The notes beneath the pieces are model-generated. The model made no database searches. It saw nothing but the letters and a program-made list of their open reading frames with translations, and had not been told where the DNA came from. This document shows positions 47,201 to 58,640 of a stretch of 64,000 bases of DNA, in pieces. The stretch is from Atriophallophorus winterbourni (lineage: Eukaryota; Platyhelminthes; Trematoda; Plagiorchiida; Microphallidae), in NCBI GenBank assembly GCA_013407085.1, contig JACCGJ010006484.1:186001-250000 (forward strand), written 5' to 3'. Each line of letters begins with the position of its first letter. Positions within the stretch are counted from its first letter, which is position 1. A program made the position numbers and the translations under genes.

Positions 47201-47529
47201 ACATTGATTTTCTTTTGATGAACATTTTGATCATTGTTCACTTTCATTCACGTTGTGATAAAACTTGGTACGCAAGCGCACATCTTCTGAATTAAACCGG
47301 TTTTGTCAGAGTGCCGTTGTGGCAAAAAATTTTCGATCCATGTCTGGCAGGCTACAGCAGTCCAATCATCATAAAAGTTTCAACACGTTTCTGATAAATT
47401 ACTAAACTAGGGTTAAAATCAAGACGTGACGTTAACTAAATGCAACCCAGTCATGAAATGTTTTTTGGAAAACTTGTAGCTCAGTTACCGGATTGTAGGT
47501 CATAATTTTTCTACGAGCTGGTATGGTTG

Positions 47530-48540
47530 ATTGCGGGCGTATCGTCATCAAAGTTGGTGACATCATCAGGGTAACTTCTTTCGAATCAACTAAGCAATGG
47601 GCATCATTTGAATTTATCTGCTGCGTTACGACCTCATCTATTGTGATTGGTTAAAATCATTGCATGTCCTCGTTGTTGTCGCGTTTTTATTGGTCCGTAG
47701 ACCCCATCCAATCGAATACACTCATTGGTTGATTGTGATGTCGAATACCACGCTTCGATGAACTCTCAAACGTGACGAGTTCAACCTTTGGACATTAGGT
47801 CTGTTCTATCCAAATTGAATTAGTGTGATTCTCAATTCATGTGATCCGATATTACTGATTTGCGGTCATGTCGTCGTGTAGCCAGTTTATATTCATGTAT
47901 CCTTGTTTCCAGTCTTCTTCCAGTATGTCCGATATAATATTTTTATCAAACCGGAACACGGGATTCTGTACATGACATTGTTTCTTTCCTCCTTAGCCAG
48001 CTTGTCCTTGACCTTGACTAGTTTGCTTCTCAGTGTCGGAGCTGGCTTGTGTGCTACACTAATTCCGATTCTTGCGGTAATCTCCGAGATATACTGTATA
48101 TAGGGTAGTGTTAACCTTGCTGTGTTCGTTTTGTTCACACACGATTGGGTTGTCGAGTCCATGCTGCGAATAATGAAGTCCTTTGAGTATCCATTCTTCC
48201 GGAAGAGTTTAAATATATATTTTTCCTCTTCTTTCTTGAGTAGTTACTGCGGTGTTATTTTGCGCGGTTGAATATTGTTCGGACACAGGTTCGCTTTTGG
48301 GTGGCCGGGTACTTGCTTTTAAAATTCAAAATTTGATCCGTGTTTATTCCTTTCTTGTATACACTTGTTTCTAGTTTCCCTTTTTCTGTTTTTCGCACGT
48401 TCACATACAGAAATTTCAGAAATGCCGTTTTAAATAGTTTCAGATACCTCGTCAAGCCTTGTGCTCAATTCCATACCCATCACAAAAAGAAATTATTAAT
48501 ATATTCCAAATTGTTTTTGCTGTTTAAAACAAAATGAGTA
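47530..48540 (-). mobile_element. Penelope-like element relic with GIY-YIG-type region
   Basis: The minus strand contains LETSVYKKGINTDQILNFKS and KRTCVRTIFNRA (48,255-48,455), the usual end of Penelope RT. Then come LPYIQYISEITARIGISVAH, KPAPTLRSKLVKVKDKL and VMYRIPCSGLIKI (47,893-48,162), the segment leading into the GIY-YIG endonuclease of Penelope-like elements. The final EFIEAWYSTSQSTNECIRL block is at about 47,695-47,765. Frames are broken and the catalytic GIY region is degraded. Penelope-like elements are a separate retroelement class that uses this nuclease for integration. Confidence 0.85.
47533..47574 (-). ncRNA. Candidate degenerate hammerhead ribozyme of the Penelope-like element
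   Basis: Just 3' of the Penelope coding relic the minus strand reads CCTGATGATGTCACC, AACTTT, GATGACGATACGCC. This has the layout of a hammerhead core: CTGATGA, a stem of about 6 bp (GTCACC with GATGAC, one mismatch), then GATA where active motifs have GAAA. Penelope-like elements are known to carry hammerhead motifs near their ends. The core mutation makes cleavage unlikely. Confidence 0.4.
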
Positions 48541-49930
48541 GGCTTACAACTGTTTAAAAATAATGTTTAAAATTTTTCGTTCAAATTTTCTGAGATTGCC
48601 CGCCATTGCGCATTTAAGAAACTGGACATGACTCAAATTCCCGACCATACCCAAATGTAAAATTGGTTCTCACCGTGGTTGGAAAAATAACCGCAACGCA
48701 GGTGGGCTGAAACCGTTTGACAGTCTCCGCTTCCTGTCAAAATACCAGAGATAAGCAGCGGGGCATTGGGTACACCGTCCTCATAGCGCAGCTGAATGAA
48801 TGGCAATACAAATGCCAATTTCCTTTTTGATTATTTACCAAAAATAATAGATTCCTTAATAGTTCATACTTTCAGAAGACCCTGTTGGTTGGCGTGCCTC
48901 CGCGTGTAAAATGTGGATCAAACCTGAAATTTTTGCTAACGGTGTCGTAAATTATAAATTACAATTCACGTTCGAATCAATTTCATATAAACAATATAGG
49001 CTGTGCGAAAACAAGTGGATAAACAACTTGGTGTAAACATCCGATGGGCGGAACCCTAGAATTTGCAACACGATTAGTTTATGTTGAGTTTTTAAGCGTT
49101 CAACTATCCGTTAGGTTAGATTGGTATCCGCGTTTGTCTGAACCGATCATGTCAGCGTGAGCATATCCATTAAAATTAGCACAAAAATTCATAGGTCGTA
49201 GATGTACCCTAAAATCTAGAAGTTTGGCTATAAGAGTAAATTTCTTTATAAGTCTCAGTAGCCATTTGATTATGATGAGATAAATGGCTGAACAACAAAT
49301 CGAGTGTATTGAGAAATGTGTTCGTGACTGAGCTGGTCAAGGTTAACCCAGATCAATTGTAGAAGCGTGACTGGCATTCGATTATAACAACAAAAATGAA
49401 TTGAATATAAACAAAAATCTCTCTCTCACATGTAAGAAAATACTTGGAGTGCCCAACAACAAATATTCAATTACACTTCACATAATTTTGCGCCAATTGT
49501 TATTGGGCCTGAGTTGAACAAACTCTCCAAGCTAGAGAAAAAAGACCGCTACGATTGGTCGTTTTCAAATGGCGTCAACGAACAAATCGTCATCCAATCA
49601 AATCCACATTGGTATAAGGTTTTTCGAGAGCGAGATGTCTAATGTGTCTTTGCTGATCAATATGCGCAGCCGCAAGTACGATTAGTTTGTTATTAATTCC
49701 GACCGCACTCGGACAGCCACTCTCATTGTGGGAATAAAAAATATGACTGACCGCGTCTTGAATCAGGCTAAATCGTCGATTCGTGACCAACTAAAATTCG
49801 GAACTGCTCCAATTATACTCCAACTGGATAGTGATCACATTAAGAATGTCAAACAGTCTATGTTCGCACCTGGTTTGATCCGAGGTAGCATAGCGACAAA
49901 TAATTTTGCGAGGCTTTGTAGTGATTCGCC
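48541..49930. other. Region with no identified gene; one unexplained minus ORF
   Basis: Between the Penelope relic and the RTE tail. A minus-strand ORF at 48,633-48,818 ends HLRCGYFSNHGENQFYIWVW and looks coding-like, but I do not recognise it. A plus-strand ORF at 49,728-49,937 also has no known motif. Confidence 0.5.
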
Positions 49931-49949
49931 ATTTTGATTGATTGGCTCA

Positions 49950-50400
49950 CGAAATACTCATCTTCAAATGGTCGTATTCCGAAAGATCTACTCTATGGTG
50001 AGTTACATTTAGGAAGTCAACCATTGGGCAGACCGCACTTGCAGTACAAAGACGTTTGCAAAAAAGATATGAAAGCTCTTGGCATCAACCCGGCGAGTTG
50101 GGAAGAACTTGCTCTTGACCGCTCACATTGAAGGCATTGTGTAAAGCGTCGTCTGCAAGCTGGGGAGGAGAAGATACAGCTCTTGGCTGCTGAACGCAGA
50201 TCACGCCGCCGGCGTGCAACTGACGCAATACAACCGAGATATGACTTTCATTGCCAGCGCTGTGGGAGAGATTGTTCCTCTCGAATCAGACTGTTTAGTC
50301 ATTCCAAAAGCTGCAGAACATGAACATTCACGCGATTGTGATGTACATCCATGGTGGACATCGGCCGAAGGAGTCCAACAACATCACCGAGACATATAAC
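49950..50400 (+). mobile_element. RTE-like LINE tail with zinc-finger end
   Basis: Reads NGRIPKDLLYGELHLGSQPL, GRPHLQYKDVCKKDMKALG and NPASWEELALDRSH, then after a stop in the same frame RRLQAGEEKIQLLAAERRSR and CQRCGRDCSSRIRLFSHSKS. The last is a C2H2-like finger found at the end of this widespread animal LINE type. The same tail occurs at 55,850-56,390 and in decayed form at 26,310-26,501. It ends about 530 bp before the start codon of the MFSD6-like gene. Confidence 0.8.
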
Positions 50401-50544
50401 ACGAATATTCCTTGCAGATCTGAAACAATATTAAACTAATGATAGAACCAAAGCGAATTTTTGTCACGGAGCAATATTAGGAGAATAAATATATTTATTT
50501 GTTTTCTTTGTACTTAAAGTAACATACTGATTTGTGTGTGCTTC

Positions 50545-50645
50545 GGCCAGTATGCGGCGTTCATGTATTTAGTACCTTTGTGACAGATGGGGGATTCGAA
50601 CGCGGTCCCGTTACAGATGCCTCCCTAACTATTTACGATGTATGT
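50545..50645 (-). repeat. Candidate tRNA-derived SINE head
   Basis: The minus strand reads TAGTTAGGGAGGCATCTGTA (A-box-like) and, 14 bases on, GCGTTCGAATCCCCC (a near-perfect B box). The spacing suits an internal RNA polymerase III promoter. There is no cloverleaf that would make a working tRNA, so a SINE is more likely. Confidence 0.45.
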
Positions 50646-50928
50646 AACAGTTTTGAGCACATGTTCCGGGGTGCTTATCGTTTGGGTCAATTAAGTGAGT
50701 AGTCATTATGCCAGCGGTGTTGAAGCTACAAACGTTTAGATACTGCCGCACCATTGGCTACCGATACACATTCCGAACAATCAGCCAATGAAAGATGTTC
50801 AATAATCGAGCGACATATGTCACATGTTGTTCATGTGTGATAAATGTGGCTTGCACAAACACGATAGTGCAGGTGCCGTGTAGGATTCAAGTGCTTCAGC
50901 TCTGCCGTTGCAATCTTGACGCAACAAA

Positions 50929-50995
50929 ATGCACAAGTCAACGATAAACCAAAACTTGCTCTACATTAGAATCAATTTTTTCTGTCAATTTTTCG
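50929..50995 (+). CDS. MFSD6: MFSD6-like transporter exon 1 (start codon)
   Basis: The ATG at 50,929 has A at -3. The 22 codons read MHKSTINQNLLYIRINFFCQ then FF, the cytosolic start and first half of transmembrane helix 1. The exon ends in phase 1 at a GTAATT donor. This start was chosen because joining across a 49-base intron gives QFFGFFAYLNPILSS, the expected TM1 of the MFSD6 branch of the major facilitator superfamily. There is no in-frame ATG between the stop at 51,011-51,013 and exon 2, so exon 2 cannot start the protein. MFSD6 proteins are polytopic membrane proteins of poorly defined substrate. Confidence 0.8.
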
Positions 50996-51044
50996 GTAAT
51001 TCAAATCAATTAAACTTTCATTTCTGCAAAAATAGTGATAGCAG
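50996..51044 (+). other. 49-bp micro-intron of the MFSD6-like gene
   Basis: GTAATT ... GATAGCAG, 49 bp, AT-rich, interrupting TM1. Very short introns near the 5' end of genes are described in schistosomes, which supports the trematode assignment. An alternative AG nine bases upstream (AAATAG at 51,030-51,035) would keep the frame and add three residues. Confidence 0.75.
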
Positions 51045-51193
51045 GATTTTTCGCCTATTTGAATCCCATTCTGTCATCGTGTGGATTATCAGCCTATCAA
51101 ATCGGAATTACTTCGTTTTTGGCGAACACAGTTGGAACAATTTCGCGATTAATCTCAGGACCTTTAGCAGATGGAACGAAAAAGAAACATCTA
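51045..51193 (+). CDS. MFSD6: MFSD6-like transporter exon 2 (TM1-TM2)
   Basis: 2 nt + 49 codons, ending at a perfect GTAAGT donor in phase 0. It encodes GFFAYLNPILSSCGLSAYQI, then GITSFLANTVGTISRLISGP and LADGTKKKHL. This is the classic MFS TM1-loop-TM2 layout; the short cytosolic loop after TM2 is G-P-L-A-D-G-T-K-K-K, matching the G-x-x-x-D-R-x-R/K motif A of major facilitators (ADRFRKGK in human MFSD6). The ORF at 50,929-51,231 reads this exon in the wrong frame, which hides it. Confidence 0.88.
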
Positions 51194-51839
51194 GTAAGTT
51201 GTTGGTAATCATCCGAATATCAAAAGCATGAAATGTCGAAATCCAATTGCAACGTTTGGCACAAATACCCGTTTACGTTTGCACTCCCCAGACAGCTTCA
51301 AAATAAATGCATTTTGCTAATGCAATTGAAAAAGGGCAGCTGTTTAAAATTTATGGTTCATGAAGCAATTGGCTTCATCACAGAATTGAAACAGGTCTAA
51401 ACTCCGTAGATAAATGATAAATGATTATTTTTGGGTAGCATATAATCTTCAAGATTGAACGTGAACTTTGCGAGACATGCTGAGTTTAACGCCTGCTGGG
51501 AGCGAATTCAAAAGATAACAGAAACAATAACTGAAAAATGTCTGCGGCCGTCATGTATGGAGTGTTGGACCTCCGGTTTATGACTTACTTCACGTCTTGC
51601 TGGCGTTCGACATCGTAAGAGCCTATTCAGATGATACGAAATGGAAATATTTTGCTTGTAGAGTTAACGTTGCTTCTCACTTCCTATTGTATAAGGGTCC
51701 AAAGGTCCAGGCGTTCAAGCTGCTAAATATTTGACTGAAAAGTGGAATAGTGTAAATGGTAGTTTGATTCCAGATCGGCCGTGCAATGCGTGCGACTAAA
51801 ATCATTCATCGATGCGGTTAATTTGCCTTGATCTTTCTA

Positions 51840-51990
51840 TGTCATGTGCATGCAAAGCCGTTTTGTAATCGTTTAATGTTGGTAAACCGCGCATGTAGAT
51901 CAAGAACAACTTTGTTCCAAACACCAATCCTTGCGGAACCTCGCTAGGGACTTCAATGAATGGATTGGAAAATGTTTGGAGAGAAATGTG
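51840..51990 (-). mobile_element. CR1-like RT fragment
   Basis: The minus strand reads EVPSEVPQGLVFGTKLFLIY, a decayed form of [20 protein letters not shown], the RT block before the FADD box. Its order relative to 52,196-52,900 rules out a single collinear element. Confidence 0.6.
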
Positions 51991-52195
51991 TTGTCATCGT
52001 TGTGCAAAAATAGCTCGTTTATGTCACAGACTCATCAGCATTCCAAGGCCAGGATGATAAAGAAGAAGCTGGAATAAGCATTGATTTACAGTACCGATAC
52101 GTTTTCTCTGACCTCATATTCTAATGTTTATTTACAAGAACTTTCATCCTATAGAAAGCAAAAGAGTAATCTTTAGATATATTATTATAAATGCA

Positions 52196-52900
52196 CTTCA
52201 GTCAAGATTCAAGATTTATGGTTGACTTTACCAAATCGGCAAGTAGGGAATTCCAAACAAAGCACACACGCACCGAATAAAAATACTTGCAGCAGTTCCG
52301 TTTTCATTGTGATATTTCCAATTTGAAACCATGACCACTGCAGTTGGTGGAAGTTCGAAGGTGGAATAATATATCCAGTGGATGGGAAACAGCAGTAAAT
52401 ATCTTGTATGCGACGATGAGATCACCTTGCATTCGTCTTTGTGCAAGTGGGGTCAGCTCCAGTCGTCGGAGTCGCTCGGCGAATCACATGTTTTCAGGTC
52501 CATTATCAAGCCTAGAAACTCTCTGATATATGTTATCCAGAAGTAGAATGTCTTTTTGGAGCCATGGTGTGCAGGCTTGTGCAGCATTGTCTAGAACCAG
52601 GGTATATATCCGTTCATCACGAGAGAAAAAACACCCTGGTAAAGGTCCAAATATCCGCCGTAACATACCGACTAACCGCTTTTATAAACGGTTTCGCATT
52701 GTAGACCATTTTTCAAACAGACACCCAGGTCCTTTCCTTTCGCGGTGTACTCCAGGATTTTGTCACCGAGCTTGTATGGATTGGAAATGCCAAGGTCACG
52801 ATCGATCTGAATGATCTTGGACTTTTGCATATTCAATATCAGTTTATTTTCGGATGACCAGTTGTACAAATCATTCAAATAGTTTTGTAGCAAAATACAA
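52196..52900 (-). mobile_element. LINE family B relic B3
   Basis: The minus strand reads WSSENKLILNMQKSKIIQID, AKGKDLGVCLKNGLQCETVY, then ACTPWLQKDILLLDNIYQR, matching NKLPFNFRKCKMLQIG and KDLGVWISG in B1 and B2. The 3' end has AAGATTCAAGATT on the plus strand (about 52,204-52,217), the complement of the family B TTGAATC tail. 5'-truncated just after the FADD box. Confidence 0.8.
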
Positions 52901-53299
52901 TAATCAGCATTGCTGATTTGTCCCCATACTTTTTAGATCGTCAGAACCATCTTACTATCATTTGGTATTAACAAATCTGAAGGTATCAAACAATTTAAAT
53001 GCTTCTGTACTCAATGCATATCCCGGCCATTATACAAGTTGCTCATAAGTACATTGATCAAGCTTCTACTCATAGCGTGCGATTATTCTATTTACACAAG
53101 CTATTGCAACGAGCAAAGTATTACATTTCATAGTTGTTGGATGTTTATCCTAGATTATTTAGTGTTTGATAAAGTCGTATGGGTTAGCGTAATCTAGAAT
53201 TCGACAGCTTATGTCGCGTGATGCTAGTATCCTGATTTTTCGTCGCCTAGTAATTGAACGGCGCTTTCGAAGAAAGAACTCACTACGGATCCAAACGCA

Positions 53300-53860
53300 T
53301 ATTTTCAACTAGTAGATTTTTACCTCAAAACCGATTAGTTTTGGATAGATCCCCGTTTTAAACCTACCGTTAATCCTTTAGGATGAATAGTTTAATAATC
53401 GAAGTGTCCTTGTGCCAAATTCAACATCTTTGTTACCTGGATCGGTCGGTCTAAGTTATCCAATCACTTTAATCGGTTTCACTTTATAAATAGCGTCAGG
53501 ATCGTTTTGTTTCAAAAATTTCGTTTGTAAGCTGTGAAATTCAATTAATCCTTGTAAATGTTTATAAATACTGGAGACATTGGTGAACCCATAATTGCTC
53601 GCGGAATAAGAAACAGCTCATATGTAGGTCGATTGCCATTTATGATCTGTTGCACGAACGATTGATCAAAGTTGTATTTGAGCTAGGAGTCCATTTTGCT
53701 AATTCCAAGGCGCTAGTGATGGTATCGGTATCCAGAGATTTTTCAGTAATTGTAGCTGTTGTCTAGCTAGTCACGAGTCAATCCACAATCGGACGAACAA
53801 GAACATCTGTCTTAATTCTCTTCAGTAGTCCGTAAAATCTTGGAAAATTTGGGGATTCTC
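53300..53860 (-). mobile_element. Penelope-like RT relic
   Basis: The minus strand reads NGNRPTYELFLIPRAIMGSP then MSPVFINIYK near 53,560-53,640. The usual Penelope RT block is G-x-x-M-G-S-P-L-S-P-x-x-A-x-I. Surrounding sequence has Penelope-like composition but broken frames. Confidence 0.65.
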
Positions 53861-53874
53861 TCTGTCTCTCTCTC

Positions 53875-53913
<39 letters not shown>
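53858..53913. repeat. CT/AT compound microsatellite
   Basis: A CT run followed by an AT run of about 38 bp, bordering the Penelope relic. Confidence 0.92.
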
Positions 53914-53915
<2 letters not shown>

Positions 53916-55001
53916 ATAACAGAAACCTTGACCGAGCTACTCCTTGGTTGTCCGCAAAAACCCAGCAGCAACCATTTCACAATTATCCATAAATTTCAGT
54001 TTGTTATTATAAAGGGTTTACTAAAACGTTTATGTATAATGCATTCCAACAATTCATATATAGTCGTGAAAAATAGCCGTGGCTTGCAACCTATTTGCAT
54101 GGGTAATTATTATACTTTCTTCTCTGTTTAGAATAAGTAGTGCGCTTCACTCATCTGATTTTGAGTTGAAGATTTTGGAGTGCTTGCTCGGATAATACAA
54201 GCCAAACAATTCCATAGTAAAACAGTTTGGTTTTCGAGGGTGTTGTTAAAGGCCACCTCGACATAAGATAATACCTCCTCAGCCTTACCTGTTTATATGA
54301 TTTGTTTAACAGCTCTGCATACTGATTTTCTAGTTTTTGCGACGGATGATCATACACGCTGTAAAATGAAGTTTTAAATCGCCCTTGATCAATAACTATG
54401 TGGGATACGTTGTTGTTGTATAACGCAACACATCGAGCAGTCTATTGTTATGGTACTTACTGACAATATCAGAACAGAAGATTGCACTAATAAGATTAAG
54501 TGAGTACTGCATTGTACCAGACTGACTGAGAGTACCATCACAGATCAGGTTACAGTTAATTGATTGTTTGAAATAAGGTACCATTCCATCACTTAAACGG
54601 ACACACCGGAACACATGCACGTGGCACAGATTGAGTTCATTATTAGGGAGCGATACCCGAAACCATGTTTCGTTACATCTGGTTAATTTATTGATACGAC
54701 GTGTTCGTTGTTATAGATGATTTTGATTACGTTTTGGTTGTTCACTTGTGTTGACGGCATTTATGGTCACATTCCAAAAAAGCAGAGCATAAAACGATTA
54801 TTTTAGAAGTGACGTTTGGCGGTTGTTCATGTCAATATTTGAATATGTGACTTGTTTAGTGTTGATAGTGCTGAATGTCAGGGGAACAATCCGTTCAGAT
54901 TCTGGAGTCTGACCTAGATCGAATTGGGTCGGCATTGTTTTGTTGTTTACTTTATTGAGATCGCTCGGCTTTGTATTAATTAAAGAGGTTGTGAGTAAAC
55001 A

Positions 55002-55243
55002 TAGTTATACTTGAATGCCACTGTAACAGATGGTTCGTACAACGAACCACGTTGTTCAAACACGGAATCACATAGTGATTCCTGGTCAAGCACACGAGGC
55101 ACTTAACTGTGTATACAACTTATCTACTGTTTCAAGGCTCACTGAACCTAATCATACTGTATCCACCAGATGATGGCAAACAGGAAGAAACCAGTAGTGG
55201 AGTGTAAGTTCGGGTGATGTGAGCAACACATTACTTAGGTCGT
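55002..55243. repeat. Family S repeat, fold-back form
   Basis: The left half (GTTATACTTGAATGCCACTG ... GTGATTCCTGGTCAAGCACA) is in one orientation. The right half (CTTATCTACTGTTTCAAGGC ... GTGAGCAACACATTACTTA) is in the other, as in the compound element at 25,202-25,740. The two halves therefore come from an inverted arrangement. Confidence 0.65.
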
Positions 55244-55245
55244 GT

Positions 55246-56400
55246 AAAATTATTGAGGCGTACCTCGTAGAGCAAATAAACTGGTGGGCAGTCTTCGCGG
55301 AATTCCACATGAGCTCATCAAATACTGTAGAAAAGCAATATTATAGCATCTTCACCATTTGCTTCTTCAGTGCTGACAGGAGGAAATGCGAGACAGCCTT
55401 TATTGCTCACTCCCAAGAGAACATACAGTCGCTAATGGACTGTTTTTCGTCGGCATGCAAAGACTTTGGTCTAACAATCAGCATAAGAAAGACCCAAGTC
55501 CTTTGTCAAGGGACTGTATCGCCTTCAATCATCACTGTTGGAAACTGTCAGCTTGAACCAGTACATCATTTCACATATCTTGGTTCAACCATTGCGGATA
55601 ACCTCTCGCTAGACACGGAGATTGATAAGCGGATTGGCGGAGCAGCTGTCATTCTGTCTCGATTGAACTCTCGTGTTTGGGGTAACCGTAAGCTGACTGT
55701 AAAGACAAAGATGATGGTATACAGCGCGTGCGTACTAAATGCTTTACTGTACGGCAGTGAAACCTGTACCACCCACGCAAGACACGAACGGAAGCTAAAT
55801 GCTTTCCATCTACGAAGCATCCGTCGTATCTTGAACAGATAGTGGATGGACAGAGTGACTAATGCTGAAGTGCTTTCAAAAGCTGGTCTACAGAGCATGT
55901 TCACTTTACTACGACAGCGCCGCCTACGGCGGTTTGGTCACGTCTACAGAATAAGAATAATACAGAACAATTCCCAAAGATCTACTTTGTGGTTAGTAGA
56001 AATCAGGTTGTTGACGATTAGGCAGATCGCACTTGCTGTACAAAGACGTTTGCAAAAGAGATATGAAAGCTCTTTGCATTGGCCCCAACAGTTGGGAGGA
56101 ACTTGCTCTCGACCGCTCACTTTGGAGGTATTGTATAAAGCGTTGTCTGTAAGCTGGGGAGGAGCAGATACAGCTCTTGGCTGCTGAACGCAGATCACGA
56201 TGTCTGCGTGCAACTGACGCCCAGCGACCGAGTAATGTCTATTGCTGCGAGCGTTTCGGAAGAAATTGTTCCCCCCGAATCGAAAAGCTGTGCAATATGA
56301 AAACTCATGTGGTTGTGATGTACAACCATGGTCGTCATCTACGGAATGAAGTCAATAACAACACCAATTTTGAGCTTATGCGATAAACAGTAACCTTTAT
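55246..56400 (+). mobile_element. RTE-like LINE, 3' part
   Basis: Reads KDFGLTISIRKTQVLCQG, HHFTYLGSTIADNLSLDTEI, KRIGGAAVILSRLNSRVWG and NALLYGSETCTTHARHERKL. After a TAG at 55,840-55,842 it continues with LRQRRLRRFGHVYRI and the basic and zinc-finger tail (AAERRSRCLRATDAQ). This is the post-RT portion of the same family as the minus relics in the calsyntenin introns. The open frame at 55,219-55,842 is the longest RTE piece here. Confidence 0.85.
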
Positions 56401-57429
56401 TAATGCGCTAAATTAACGACAGCTTGAACAACAAAACAAAAAAGTATTAAAGAAAACGAATGATCTGATAATTTTAATAATTTCTTTTAATTTTGAGATT
56501 TTTTGAATATTTGCTGCCGAATATTTTTAACGAAATATATAAAGAACCTTTTGAATGAACAAGTGAAAATCAATAAATAAATTGTTTCTTTGTTTTCGAG
56601 GACAAGCGAAATGCGTTACTATTGGTGTGACCTTTGATACAAAATGAACTCTTGAACTAAACTTTGATTGATTTTAATGTCGTTGGTACCACGGAATACT
56701 GCTGATATCTGTGTGAATGTCGCTACAAACCAGAAAAATTTATTCAGAGTGCGGTAAAACCTTGGATGAATCGATTAAAATAGAGTTGAATACACTCAAT
56801 GTCCAACACGAAATTCTATTAATAGAAAAGCAGGGGGGTAGAGTTATAGATTTTCTGCGTGCGGTGGTTGTTTTATCGTTTAAACTCTTTTTTCACTAAA
56901 TCATTGGTCATATTTAATTCATATAGGTGAATACATGACCGATGGAACGCTGTTTTCCAATTTTGAGCAAATATTTTTAAAAATTGAAGAAATATCTGAT
57001 GATGAAGAGTAACTTCAAATGGTGAGAATTTAACTTGAATGTACGGTTCAAACGTGATACATGTAAAAGTTATGAAGCTCGTGGTACAAGCTTGGTGAGT
57101 TGAAAGTGATGGAACGCGGTTCGACCAATAACACGGGACATGGGTATTGGCAAGCTGTTGATTCTGCACCTGTTTAAAGCTCGAGTAGTGGTACTCTCGC
57201 ACTAAAACATGAACTTGTCCGAAAGCGAAAAAGAAAGCTTACATTCCTATTTTACACTCGCAAAGTTCCAAAGTCCTAATTTGTATGTATGTACTTGAAT
57301 GTATGTATATGAAACAAGATAAGCAATCTGAATAAACAGTATATAAGTAGTTGGGAAAAGAATAATTGAAATAAAATCTCATCTAATTTCGTTTTAAATT
57401 TGTGCAAGCTGGTCGAGTGAGAAACGTTA

Positions 57430-58640
57430 GAATGTAAACTGTTCCAACTGTTCCAAGTAAAACAGACACTCAAACTGAATGTAAGAAAATCCCCAGGTGC
57501 GAAAGGCCTCACACCGGATGTCTTCAGGTTCGGTTATCGTCAGCTTTGTGAACAGTATTAACTGTTCGTTCCTTAAGCGAGTGGCACCAAAAGATTTGAT
57601 GTCCGGTGTGATCACACCAACCTTCAAAGGCAGCTGCCGATCTGACGGTGCAAATTATCGTCCCGTCGCACTATTACCTGTTACTGGTAAGGCCATAGAA
57701 CGTATAGTATCAGGAAGAATGGTCGCACACTTTGAATCGCGTAATTTGTTTTCACCATCGCAGAATGGATTGCAATCTCATCGAATCTTCTCATAACGTT
57801 AGATTACTGGACGAATGATTTGGATAGAAATTCTTGCATTCACGTTTGATATTTAGACATTTTAACCCTTTGTCTACTGACGGTAACTCTAGTTACCACC
57901 TCAAACAAGCAGTCGATTGCTCAGTACCTCCCGTCGGTACCTTCAATCACCATCGGAGTGCACTTGTCAGGCGGCGTCTGGCATCTGATCCATAAAAATT
58001 ATTCATGTGTTCTATTTATGCCTTTATTGAGCAAAATAACACAAAAATATCATAAAATACGTAAATAAATTACCGTAGACAAAAAATTAAAAGCTTTTGA
58101 CAGATAGTCAATAACAATTTGCCTCCTCAAAAACGGATACGTTTAGGTATATGTGAACCATTAATCATGGTTGATACGACAATAACAATTTGCCTCCTCA
58201 AAAACGGATACGTTTAGGTATATGTGAACCATTCAGATCATGGTTGCACGACTTCCTATGAGATCGCCACGCACGACCTAGAGCGCCATCCCAGCGTAGT
58301 CCCACAATGATCCGTGCATGGCTCGCTTAATTTTTATTACACATAAACTAATTCCCCCTCTCGTATCATCAAAAATGGTCCTGTTTGCGGATGATATGAA
58401 CATTTGGACGCGAATCAGTTCTGTAGACGACTGTGAGAAACTGTAGAGTGATTTGGGCAATATATTAGTTTCGGTGGCTATGAATGATACATTCAACATA
58501 CGGAAATGTTCCACCTTGAAAAGAATGTTCCCCGGACATATCATCTGGAAACTAAAAACTTGGCATGGGCTCGTATGAAAAAGACCTTGCAGTATGTATT
58601 ACTGGAAACCTCGATACTGACCGCATCAAAAGTCAATACC
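57430..58640 (+). mobile_element. CR1-like LINE relic, interrupted
   Basis: Reads GVITPTFKGSCRSDGANYRP, VALLPVTGKAIERIVSGRMV (57,497-57,796), then after about 570 bp of unrelated sequence MVLFADDMNIWTRISSVDDC (58,377 on). This is family B-type RT with the palm region replaced or deleted. Confidence 0.75.
58110..58248. repeat. 71-bp tandem duplication
   Basis: A unit starting AATAACAATTTGCCTCCTCA is at 58,110 and again at 58,181; the first 53 bases are identical. Both copies run on to an ATCATGGTTG block. It lies in the gap of the LINE relic and has no coding meaning. Confidence 0.9.

Noticed and set aside
50545..50645. Considered as a tRNA gene because of its B box
   Set aside because: No acceptor stem or anticodon arm can be drawn around the A- and B-box-like strings, so a SINE head is the safer reading.
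46431..50928. Searched for the missing calsyntenin signal-peptide exon on the minus strand
   Set aside because: No segment with the expected first cadherin pattern and a phase-1 donor was found.
56717..56899. Plus-strand ORF of 60 codons in MFSD6-like intron 2
   Set aside because: No motif and no supporting splice sites; exons 2 and 3 join in frame without it.
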